Source of the DNA: UBA817 sp049889215
Lineage (GTDB): Bacteria > Margulisbacteria > Marinamargulisbacteria > UBA817
Direction of reading: 5' to 3'
NCBI GenBank assembly: GCA_049889215.1
Contig: JBMHDV010000004.1
Span: 37,343-101,342, forward strand
Length of the DNA: 64,000 nucleotides
A model generated the notes under the pieces. The model was not told the DNA's origin and did not search any database. It saw only the letters and a program-made list of their open reading frames with translations. The number at the start of each line of letters is the position of its first letter. The stretch's first letter is position 1. Below, piece after piece: positions 18,984 to 26,156 of the stretch. The position numbers and the translations under genes were made by a program.

Positions 18984-19511
18984 ATGATTCAGTTCAATTT
19001 ACCAGATAATGTAATGACACACACCCCCAACATTCATCCCGAAGCATTTATAGCCGCAGGCGCACAAGTCATGGGAAACGTGGTGTTAAAAAAAGACGCA
19101 TCCATTTGGTACAACGCAGTACTACGTGGCGATATTAATCAGATTGTGATTGGCGAACGATCGAACATTCAAGATGGCTGTATTTTACACCTCGAAAACG
19201 ACCTGCCCTGCATTGTTGAAAATGATGTCACGGTTGGGCATCACGTTAATTTACATGGATGCCACGTAGAAGAGTGTTGTCTTATTGGTATTGGAGCAAT
19301 TATTCTTTCCGGGGCTAAAATTGGTCGTGGAAGCATTATTGGGGCCGGTGCAGTTGTTCTAGAAAATCAAGTCATACCACCCTTTTCACTCGTCGTTGGA
19401 ACTCCCGGGAAAGTCATCAAGTCCACCCCAGAAGACACCATTGAAAAACAACAGAAATGGGCAAAAAAGTACGTCGATTTATCTAAAGTACATAAAAAAA
19501 GCCAAAAATAG
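18984..19511 (+). CDS. Gamma-class carbonic anhydrase family protein (YrdA-like)
   Basis: 175 residues from the ATG at 18984, chosen because TATGAT lies exactly six bases before it; a longer frame from 18930 would start inside the promoter. The protein is a left-handed hexapeptide-repeat helix (IWYNAVLRGD, VIGERSNIQDGCILH, VIGIGAIILSGAKIGRGSIIGAGAVV). The zinc ligands of gamma-carbonic anhydrases correspond to the His in CILHLEN and those in VGHHVNLHGC. It ends with the usual GTPGKVIKS and a basic helical tail. Known members trimerise and hydrate CO2 or are inactive homologues; activity cannot be judged here. Divergent from yebC, convergent with rlmD. Confidence 0.85.
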   Translation: MIQFNLPDNVMTHTPNIHPEAFIAAGAQVMGNVVLKKDASIWYNAVLRGDINQIVIGERSNIQDGCILHLENDLPCIVENDVTVGHHVNLHGCHVEECCLIGIGAIILSGAKIGRGSIIGAGAVVLENQVIPPFSLVVGTPGKVIKSTPEDTIEKQQKWAKKYVDLSKVHKKSQK

Positions 19512-19795
19512 GTCCAAAAAAGATGTTTTTGGCAAAATTTAGATCAATACCAATCATTTTTATCGAAAAATAACGATTTTATCAATTTTAAAATATCAGA
19601 CCAAACATCTACCATTGGTTATTACCCAGATCAATTACACTATTAAAAAACTACAAAAATGGGCAAAAAAGCACCTTTAATTATCAAACGTGCACAAAAA
19701 ACAACAAAATGACGCTAAAAGCCAACGCCTTTATTAAAGAAAAGCCATTTTTTTATCAAAAAAAGAAACAAAATAGCACTTTAAATTAACAATTA
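19501..19795. other. A-rich convergent intergenic region with a weak hairpin
   Basis: Between the convergent carbonic anhydrase and rlmD genes lies about 280 bases rich in A on the plus strand. GCCAAAAA (19501-19508) can pair with TTTTTGGC (19526-19533) over a 17-base loop but has no T tract behind it. Short sequences recur loosely (ATGGGCAAAAAAG is seen in the end of the carbonic anhydrase gene and again near 19659). No gene was found. Confidence 0.4.
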
Positions 19796-21124
19796 CTACT
19801 TGAGGGACAGTGCCACAACACACTCAATATGCGGTGTATGACAAAACATATCCACCCCCTGAATGGACTCAATTACATACCCGCCAGCCACCAAATCTCG
19901 TAAATCACGCCCCAATGTATCCGGGTAACAAGATACGTAAATAATTTGATCCAGTCGATTTTGAACGATTCCAGCCAAGACTGAGGAATGGCACCCCTGG
20001 CGAGGTGGATCTAAAATGACCGTTGCAGGGCCAGAAGGCAACTGATCCAAATAATCAATGACATCACAGCATTCAAATTGAGCCGTCACCGCATTTTTAG
20101 CTGCATTTGCCCGAGCATCTTCAATCGCTGCAGGATTAAAATCAACACCAATAACACCAGAATAAAATTTGGCCACGGAGCAAGTTAAAATACCGGTCCC
20201 ACAATACAAGTCCAAAACTCGATCATGCTGAATCTGCTTCACAATGGTTTGATACAAACGGTTGACCAAAACACCGTTGGCTTGCATGAATGATCCCGGC
20301 AACACACGGCAGGTACACCCATGCACCACATCCTCGATATATTCATCACCCCAGGCACAAATTAAATCATCACCCAATACATTATCCACGGTTTTGTCCC
20401 CTTGAACGGATGTATAAATACTGGTCATCCCAGGCAGGTCTTTAAGCCCATCAATTAATGTCGATAAATCATACGATTGTGCGGTGGTAATCATCACCAT
20501 CAATTGCCCGGTGACGTACGAATGCCGAATGCTAACATGCCGTAACACACCTTCTCCGGTTTGCTCGTTAAATACCGGTATAGGAAATTGCTGATGCCAC
20601 GCCTTAATTTCAACCAAAACACGGTTCATCGGCGCACTCATTACCTCACAATAGTGAACATCAACCACACGGTGTGAGCGTGGCGCATACATGCCAATCG
20701 TTAAGCCTTGTGGGCCCATCCCAAATGCAAATTGCATTTTATTACGTGTTGCCCACTGGCGATCACCAACAATCATAGGCTGAATTTTCACACCATCCAA
20801 ATCCACATAACGCGATAATCGATCCGTTAAAAGCTTGGCCTTAAATGCGACTTGCCCATCCTGGGACTGATGCTGCAGTTGGCACCCTCCACATTGATCA
20901 GCGACACTGCATTTTGACGCCACACGGTCCTTACTTGGCTGGTGTAGCGTTATTAACTTACCATACGTACGTCGTTTATCCACTTTAACGACTTTGAACT
21001 CGATCTCATCCCCTGGGATCACATTTGGCACATACACTGGCATATCTGCCAACCAAACAATGCCCTCCCCCTTCTTCCCTTGATCGGTTACAGTTGCACG
21101 CTGAATTGAATTTTTTTCAAGCAT
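19796..21124 (-). CDS. rlmD: 23S rRNA (uracil-5-)-methyltransferase, RlmD/RumA type
   Basis: 442 residues. An N-terminal TRAM domain (about 1-60) is followed by a four-cysteine iron-sulfur motif (CSVADQCGGCQLQH plus an upstream or later Cys). The SAM-binding LDLYCGTGILTCSVA and ILDPPRQGCHSSVL segments come next, with the catalytic cysteine in YVSCYPDTLGRDL. This is the layout of RlmD, which methylates U1939 of 23S rRNA using SAM; RlmC and TrmA relatives share the fold, so the exact site is inferred. The ATG at 21124 has TAAGCT six bases upstream and no ribosome binding site. Divergent from the Bax-inhibitor gene. Confidence 0.85.
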   Translation of the reverse strand: MLEKNSIQRATVTDQGKKGEGIVWLADMPVYVPNVIPGDEIEFKVVKVDKRRTYGKLITLHQPSKDRVASKCSVADQCGGCQLQHQSQDGQVAFKAKLLTDRLSRYVDLDGVKIQPMIVGDRQWATRNKMQFAFGMGPQGLTIGMYAPRSHRVVDVHYCEVMSAPMNRVLVEIKAWHQQFPIPVFNEQTGEGVLRHVSIRHSYVTGQLMVMITTAQSYDLSTLIDGLKDLPGMTSIYTSVQGDKTVDNVLGDDLICAWGDEYIEDVVHGCTCRVLPGSFMQANGVLVNRLYQTIVKQIQHDRVLDLYCGTGILTCSVAKFYSGVIGVDFNPAAIEDARANAAKNAVTAQFECCDVIDYLDQLPSGPATVILDPPRQGCHSSVLAGIVQNRLDQIIYVSCYPDTLGRDLRDLVAGGYVIESIQGVDMFCHTPHIECVVALSLK

Positions 21125-21130
21125 GACTTT

Positions 21131-21136
21131 AGCTTA
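21131..21136 (-). promoter_or_regulatory. -10 box TAAGCT six bases before the rlmD ATG (leaderless)
   Basis: On the minus strand TAAGCT, then AAAGTC, then ATG at 21124. No Shine-Dalgarno sequence and no clear -35 box. It fits the TANNNT-N6-start pattern seen at other first genes in the window. Confidence 0.4.
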
Positions 21137-21152
21137 ACAAACCAGGCAAGAA

Positions 21153-21181
21153 TTGAATATCTTTATGAATTTATTTACAAT
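21153..21181 (+). promoter_or_regulatory. Sigma-70-type promoter of the Bax-inhibitor-1 gene
   Basis: TTGAAT (21153-21158) and TACAAT (21176-21181) are spaced by 17 bases, with a normal leader and a GAGGAG ribosome binding site before the ATG at 21209. This is a conventional leadered arrangement, in contrast to the divergent rlmD gene. Confidence 0.55.
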
Positions 21182-21208
21182 TAAAGTGATCAACGTGAGG
21201 AGCAAACA

Positions 21209-21937
21209 ATGTTAATGAAAACCGCCAACCCGGCATTAAATGCACAAATTTTTAATAATGTAAAAAACTTGGACACAACCACTAGCATGACCATTCAAGG
21301 CACTGTGAATAAAACATTCATCGCCCTCATGATATTAATGGTGTCCGCAACATTCACCTGGGTCAACCCCAATGGTGGTTTAATGATGATGGGGGCCATT
21401 GGTGGCTTTATAACAGCCATTATTACCGCCTTCAAAAAAGAATGGGCACCAACAACAACCCCCATTTATGCCGCATGCCAAGGATTGTTTCTTGGTGGAA
21501 TATCCGTGATTTTTAATCAACAATACCCCGGCATTGTGATTCAAGCCGTTTACCTCACCTTTGGGACCTTATTTGCCTTACTCATGGCCTATGCATCGGG
21601 CAAAATCAAAGTCACTGAAAACTTTAAACTTGGCATGGTGGCAGCCACTGGCGGGCTTTTCTTTTTTATGATCATCAACATGATTTTAGGATTTTTTGGC
21701 ATGGGCATTACCAGCATTTACGGCAATGGCATGATTGGCATTGGGTTTAGCTTAATTGTGGTGGGCATCGCAGCCTTAAACTTGGTCCTAGATTTTGACT
21801 TTATCGAACAAGGCGCGCAACAAGGTGCACCAAAATACATGGAATGGTACGGCGCTTTTGGGTTAATGGTCACATTGATTTGGCTGTACATCGAAATCTT
21901 GCGCTTGTTGGCAAAATTACAAAGCCGTCGCGATTAG
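21209..21937 (+). CDS. Bax inhibitor-1/YccA-YbhL family membrane protein
   Basis: 242 residues with seven predicted membrane helices beginning around residue 35 (VNKTFIALMILMVSATFTW, then GLMMMGAIGGFITAIITAF, and so on). The N-terminus MKTANPALNAQIFNNV and the segments TPIYAACQGLFLGGIS and LNLVLDFDFIEQGA are typical of the bacterial YbhL/YccA-type Bax-inhibitor-1 family; the acidic pair in the last motif is the proposed pH-sensing calcium-leak site in family structures. It lies alone on the plus strand. Physiological role in bacteria is uncertain; inner-membrane ion leak or protease (FtsH) modulation has been proposed for relatives. Confidence 0.85.
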   Translation: MLMKTANPALNAQIFNNVKNLDTTTSMTIQGTVNKTFIALMILMVSATFTWVNPNGGLMMMGAIGGFITAIITAFKKEWAPTTTPIYAACQGLFLGGISVIFNQQYPGIVIQAVYLTFGTLFALLMAYASGKIKVTENFKLGMVAATGGLFFFMIINMILGFFGMGITSIYGNGMIGIGFSLIVVGIAALNLVLDFDFIEQGAQQGAPKYMEWYGAFGLMVTLIWLYIEILRLLAKLQSRRD

Positions 21938-22029
21938 TGCACATTTGTTTTCACAAATGAGTATAATCGTTTGATAAATTAACATAACCAAATCAGGCTA
22001 ATAATAACGTTAAATAGTGCGTATTTCTA

Positions 22030-22590
22030 TCATTGCAGCGTGCAGCAACCCAAGTTCTTGTTTGGATCTGCGCTATTTGAAATATTAAAGAACGCACCAC
22101 CCTCATCGACTTTATACAAGCCCTGTATCGCATTTGTTTGATAAAGCTGCTTATAAATTTTCAATTGCTCACCATCAAAAACAATGAATGGATACTGTTC
22201 TTTATCTTTAATTTCAGGCGAAGCAAAAAGTAAAAATCTAGATTTTGTACCCAAAAACGAATTCTCATAAAAACCGCATAAAAATTTTATTTTGTTATTG
22301 TAAATAATTATCTTAACTAACGCCTTTATGTTTTTTTTATTAAAATCCTTCTCACTGAAGTCAAACCGTGATTTTGCATTAGTCATTATTTTAAAGCATT
22401 TAATAAACTCCCACCCAAAAGTCGTCTCATTCCATTTCTCTTTATTGGACGGCAACCATTTGCCATTACTATTATTTAGCTCAACCAAGTTTTTATTATT
22501 CTTAAAAAAGGACAGTCTCCCTTTGGTTTTTTCAAACCTTAATCCATACGAATTTAACTTTAATTGTGGAAGGGATAATATTTTGTACAT
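22030..22590 (-). CDS. Unrecognised protein, possibly leaderless
   Basis: 186 residues, basic and rich in Asn, Lys and Phe, with no signal peptide or membrane segment. The central part is a predicted alternation of strands (KIKFLCGFYENSF, KSRFLLFASPEI, YPFIVFDGEQLKIYKQL) and it ends in GCCTLQ. Start ATG at 22590 is preceded by TAATTT-N6 and no ribosome binding site, which supports a real gene. It stands alone between the Bax-inhibitor gene and the DUF1338-like gene and is more AT-rich than its neighbours, which may mean recent acquisition. I do not recognise it. Confidence 0.5.
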   Translation of the reverse strand: MYKILSLPQLKLNSYGLRFEKTKGRLSFFKNNKNLVELNNSNGKWLPSNKEKWNETTFGWEFIKCFKIMTNAKSRFDFSEKDFNKKNIKALVKIIIYNNKIKFLCGFYENSFLGTKSRFLLFASPEIKDKEQYPFIVFDGEQLKIYKQLYQTNAIQGLYKVDEGGAFFNISNSADPNKNLGCCTLQ

Positions 22591-22596
22591 CTAAAA

Positions 22597-22602
22597 AAAT
22601 TA
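22597..22602 (-). promoter_or_regulatory. -10 box TAATTT six bases before ATG 22590 (leaderless)
   Basis: Minus strand TAATTT, then TTTTAG, then ATG. The surrounding sequence is very AT-rich, so this example is weaker than the others. Confidence 0.3.
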
Positions 22603-22656
22603 ACACGAATATTAACAAAAAAAAATAAAAAAATATTTTTATTTATCAAAAATAAT

Positions 22657-22686
22657 TTGATTTAAAATCTAAAAAAAACGTAATAT
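22657..22686 (+). promoter_or_regulatory. Probable promoter of the DUF1338-like gene
   Basis: TTGATT (22657-22662) and TAATAT (22681-22686) are spaced by 18 bases, with GGAGG at about 22706-22710 before the ATG at 22717. A normal leadered gene start. Confidence 0.45.
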
Positions 22687-22716
22687 AGAAGCATATTAAT
22701 TCTATGGAGGTCCCCC

Positions 22717-23631
22717 ATGATTTCAGCAATAAGAACAAGTGCTCGTTTCGCACAGCCAAAGGCTACACAACACGCAAAACGTGCACTAAGTGCCGCACCA
22801 TCAACACGACAAGATATCGAGACCGTTAGCCAAACATTATTGGCAACACCGGTCACGCACAACAACAAAAAGAGCATCATGGGGTATTTTAATCAATATT
22901 TCAACACGTATCTAAAGCAAGAAAGTGTACGACCCGTGGTTGATTTCTTAAAAACATCCGGTCTCACGCAAACCCAAATTGAAGATAACTTCAAAGATCA
23001 CATGGCCTTACGTGCACCAACAAAGTATTCTGGAATCAAGCTCATTCAGCACCTTATTGGCGCTGGCATTTATGGGTTTGAAGCAACCCTGCCATCCAAC
23101 CAAGCATCAGGCACAAAAAATGCCATTCAAGAAGTGAGCATTGGCGCTGGCAACCAATATGGGGTTACATTATCCGCCACTGGTGAAGCATTAACGCATG
23201 GCATGCCCAATTACCTATTTGTTAGCATGAAAATCGATCACAGCAATCATAGTGACCTTTTCACAAACTTAAACGAACCATTTCAGACGGAATATTTTGA
23301 CAATATTTTAATCCACCCCTACTGGCAACCCGCAGAAACACTCACTCGTGCCCATGGTGCAGGTGCCGCGAATCATTTCACACTTAGCGTAAATGGCTTG
23401 GTTAATCTTGGATTTTGTGATGACATTGATGACTTAAGGCAGCAGTTTTTAAATGCGGGATTTAAAGAAAACACCAACCTGGCCGTTGAAGATTGCCCAG
23501 ATGTTACCCAATATGCCCTAACCAGTGCCGGTGATGGCGTTTATGTTGAATATTTGCAACGGGCGGAAGGGATTCCAGGGTTTTCTACCAATACAGCCAA
23601 TATTAATCGCATTGGTGGCCATGTTCGTTGA
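22717..23631 (+). CDS. DUF1338/HglS-like VOC-fold metalloenzyme (candidate)
   Basis: 304 residues, preceded by a strong GGAGG. The spacing of possible metal and substrate residues fits the DUF1338 family (2-oxoadipate dioxygenase/decarboxylase HglS and relatives): H95 and R99 in DHMALRA, H220 in NHFTLSVNG, and E278 in VYVEYLQR followed by a GF motif. Known HglS converts 2-oxoadipate to D-2-hydroxyglutarate with Fe(II) and O2. The protein is shorter than the 450-residue proteobacterial enzymes, nearer the short form. The first 50 residues are basic and low in complexity. It ends with an in-frame TGA directly followed by the FAD-oxidase frame. The family call is from motif spacing only. Confidence 0.5.
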   Translation: MISAIRTSARFAQPKATQHAKRALSAAPSTRQDIETVSQTLLATPVTHNNKKSIMGYFNQYFNTYLKQESVRPVVDFLKTSGLTQTQIEDNFKDHMALRAPTKYSGIKLIQHLIGAGIYGFEATLPSNQASGTKNAIQEVSIGAGNQYGVTLSATGEALTHGMPNYLFVSMKIDHSNHSDLFTNLNEPFQTEYFDNILIHPYWQPAETLTRAHGAGAANHFTLSVNGLVNLGFCDDIDDLRQQFLNAGFKENTNLAVEDCPDVTQYALTSAGDGVYVEYLQRAEGIPGFSTNTANINRIGGHVR

Positions 23632-25065
23632 CTGACCAACCCAATCTTAGCACGATTTAAAGACCAGCTACCCACCATCCAATATCAACATACAAGCAAT
23701 GGCAATGATGACCTTTCTGACGAGTTTAAGGCCATCATTGCCCCCTACAACGCACCATTAACACCCAGCAACATCCCTCGGGTATTGGTTGACACCAAAC
23801 AAGCATCTGACATTACAAAGCTTATTCAGTGGGCCAATTGCAACAATGCCACCATTGTGCCACTGGGTGGCAATACCAATCTGGTGCGTGCCTGTGATAT
23901 TGAATTTACCGCATCCAACCAAGCATCTCTCATCATCTACTTGCGTTACACCCATCGTCAACTTGATTACGACCCAGCAACCAAGCAAATCACGTGCAGT
24001 CCCAACATCACCATGGCTGAATTGCATGACTACTGCGACTCAATCCATCGGCGTTGGGATGTTCATTTTTCAGCCCTTTCTGCAACCATCGGAGGGATTA
24101 TGAGCACCAATGCCGGTGGCGAACAAAGCAAGGCAAGCAAGCATTTGGTTGCGCTTAACATCATCGATGGGCTTGGAAAAAACCAACAATTAAAAGCAGA
24201 TGTGCATCAAACCCATAGCATGATACCCAAATATGGTACGGCCACCCAAGGCCTCTGCGGCTTTATTACCAGCATCAAACTGCAGACCCAACCCCAGTGG
24301 CTGGATACCTGCTCAGCCATTGCCCATGTCCCCTTACCCGACATCACTGCCTATCGACATCACGTGAATGAGGTTAGCCAAGGGCAACTGGTCGCCTGCG
24401 AATTAATCGATCATGAATGCCTGGATGCGCAGGATCAATTAACAAATGAAACCAACCCAAGTAGCATGATGCTATTAATGAAATTTGCCACACCACATCA
24501 ACAACTGGACCTTGATAAGTTATGGCTAAGCCTTGCCGAACACTACCCCAACATCTTCGACACAATGCAGCTATCAACCTCCCAAACTCAAGAAGAGGAC
24601 TTCTGGCACATGCGCCACGAGGTGTCCGATGCCAACCGCCGTTGGGCAAAATCCAACGATATGCGCTACATTGGCTATGATATTGGCGTACCAAAAGCAG
24701 CCCTACACAATATTATCCCCATCATTCGAGAAATGCTATCAAGCATTGATGGACGCTTATTTGCCTTTGGGCACAGCATGCAATCTACCTCGCACGATAC
24801 CATGCACATCAACATTGCACTCCCCTCATCTAGCACATTATCGCAAGATGAGCTTTCTAAGCAATTAATGACACGCTTGCACGCATTTGATATTCAAATG
24901 GCCGCTGAACATGGCGGTTTGGGCAATAAATCCATCAATGATACCTTGGCATGCTTAACAAGCAACGAAAAACAAGACCTCGTAAGCTACCTCACTAAAA
25001 TGGACCCACACGATACATTTCGAAAAGACATCAAACAAAAATTAAGACTGTCGGTTTTAACCTAA
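23632..25065 (+). CDS. FAD-linked oxidase, D-2-hydroxyglutarate/D-lactate dehydrogenase type
   Basis: The open frame from CTG at 23632 gives 477 residues; the first conventional start in frame is a TTG at 23785 (426 residues), which would cut into the conserved N-terminus. FAD-binding PCMH motifs are TIVPLGGNTNLV and SALSATIGGIMSTNAGG with KYGTATQGLCG. The C-terminal half has RHEVSDANRRWA, YIGYDIGVPKAAL, FGHSMQSTSHDTMHINI and AEHGGLGNKS, as in D-2-hydroxyglutarate dehydrogenases, with a small insertion in the GH-x-GDGNLH-type metal motif. It lies in the same frame as the upstream gene, separated by only a TGA. If the neighbour makes D-2-hydroxyglutarate, this enzyme would oxidise it to 2-oxoglutarate. 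Confidence 0.75.
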   Translation: MTNPILARFKDQLPTIQYQHTSNGNDDLSDEFKAIIAPYNAPLTPSNIPRVLVDTKQASDITKLIQWANCNNATIVPLGGNTNLVRACDIEFTASNQASLIIYLRYTHRQLDYDPATKQITCSPNITMAELHDYCDSIHRRWDVHFSALSATIGGIMSTNAGGEQSKASKHLVALNIIDGLGKNQQLKADVHQTHSMIPKYGTATQGLCGFITSIKLQTQPQWLDTCSAIAHVPLPDITAYRHHVNEVSQGQLVACELIDHECLDAQDQLTNETNPSSMMLLMKFATPHQQLDLDKLWLSLAEHYPNIFDTMQLSTSQTQEEDFWHMRHEVSDANRRWAKSNDMRYIGYDIGVPKAALHNIIPIIREMLSSIDGRLFAFGHSMQSTSHDTMHINIALPSSSTLSQDELSKQLMTRLHAFDIQMAAEHGGLGNKSINDTLACLTSNEKQDLVSYLTKMDPHDTFRKDIKQKLRLSVLT

Positions 25066-26124
25066 CGAGTCAATGGATTTTTTTAAGCGCGATTCGTCAT
25101 TACGCAGTGCAGAGATTTGTTGAAAATGAGTCTTTTCCTCACTACTTAAACTGGTTGGAATATCCACATTAACAACCACAAATAAGTCGCCATGGCCAAA
25201 GCCCTTAATGCTTTTAATGCCTTTGCCTTTTAAGCGAAACTTGGTGCCCGCTTGCGTACCCGCTGGAATTTTCAAATCAGTTTCACCCGCCAAAATAGGA
25301 ACGCGTGCTTTGGTTCCCAACACCAATTGCGTCACTGGCACTGGAATTTCGATGAATAAATCATTTCCTTCACGATGAAACACGGCATGTTCTTTGACTG
25401 TAATAACCACAAATAAGTCACCACGCGGACCGCCACCAACACCGGCATTGCCTTCGCCACTAATGCGTAATTTCATGCCAGTTTCAACACCCGCAGGAAC
25501 TTTTATTTCCAATGACTTTTTCTTTTTCTCTCGTTCAATGCCACCCGTTCCCTGGCATGTTGGGCATGCCGATCGCTGAGAGATACTTCCTAAAATGGTC
25601 CGTTGCACCATTTCAACATAACCAACACCGTTGCACTGCTGGCATGATCGTGTGCTACCTGATTTTACATCCAAATAAAAAAGGTCTATTGATTTAGTTA
25701 AACCCGTCGCTGCCTCTTCAAGAGAAACGGTCAGATCATAACGTAAATCTTCGCCCGATTGCTGCGAAGACGAACGACCACCGCCGCCACCGCGAGACCC
25801 ACCAAAAAATGATTCAAAAATATCACCAAAGGCATCTTCAAACCCAGCAGACCCGCTAAAGCCTTCAAAACCACCAAAGCCGCCACCGCCGCCAAAACCA
25901 CCAGCTTGATCATCGGTAACACCAAATTGATCATAGCGCGCACGTTTTTGAGGATCAGACAATACATCAAAGGCGGACTGAACTTCTTTAAATTTATCCT
26001 CAGCGCCAGCCTCTTTATTAACATCGGGGTGATACTTACGAGCCAAGCGGCGATATGCACGCTTAATCTCTTGTTCGTTTGCCCCTTTGTCAATTTCTAA
26101 AATGTTGTATAAATCTTTGGCCAT
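25057..26124 (-). CDS. dnaJ: Chaperone DnaJ with a half-size zinc domain
   Basis: 355 residues. J domain at 1-70 with the YHPDVN motif that stimulates DnaK ATPase, a Gly/Phe-rich linker (about 75-115), then the substrate-binding C-terminal domains (KVPAGVETGMKLRISGEG, LFVVITVKEH, GDLFVVVNV). The cysteine-rich region holds only two CxxCxGxG units (CQQCNGVG and CPTCQGTG, about residues 159-190) instead of four; by alignment with known DnaJ these are the inner pair that makes zinc site 2. Last gene of hrcA-grpE-dnaK-dnaJ, with a G-rich ribosome binding site. Its 3' end overlaps the convergent FAD-oxidase gene by nine bases. Confidence 0.92.
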   Translation of the reverse strand: MAKDLYNILEIDKGANEQEIKRAYRRLARKYHPDVNKEAGAEDKFKEVQSAFDVLSDPQKRARYDQFGVTDDQAGGFGGGGGFGGFEGFSGSAGFEDAFGDIFESFFGGSRGGGGGRSSSQQSGEDLRYDLTVSLEEAATGLTKSIDLFYLDVKSGSTRSCQQCNGVGYVEMVQRTILGSISQRSACPTCQGTGGIEREKKKKSLEIKVPAGVETGMKLRISGEGNAGVGGGPRGDLFVVITVKEHAVFHREGNDLFIEIPVPVTQLVLGTKARVPILAGETDLKIPAGTQAGTKFRLKGKGIKSIKGFGHGDLFVVVNVDIPTSLSSEEKTHFQQISALRNDESRLKKSIDSLG

Positions 26125-26156
26125 AAGTGTTCAATTCTCCCCCCCAAAGAAACGTT

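Noticed and set aside
21941..21958. Short palindrome after the Bax-inhibitor gene as a terminator
   Set aside because: CATTTG/CAAATG makes only a six-base stem with no T tract on either strand.
23629..23631. TGA as a recoded sense codon in this organism
   Set aside because: Several clear genes end in TGA that overlaps the next ATG (for example at 851, 12493, 36382 and 52533), so TGA is a normal stop here.
24374..24694. 106-codon minus-strand frame opposite the FAD oxidase
   Set aside because: Opposite strand of clearly conserved FAD-oxidase coding sequence; no family features.
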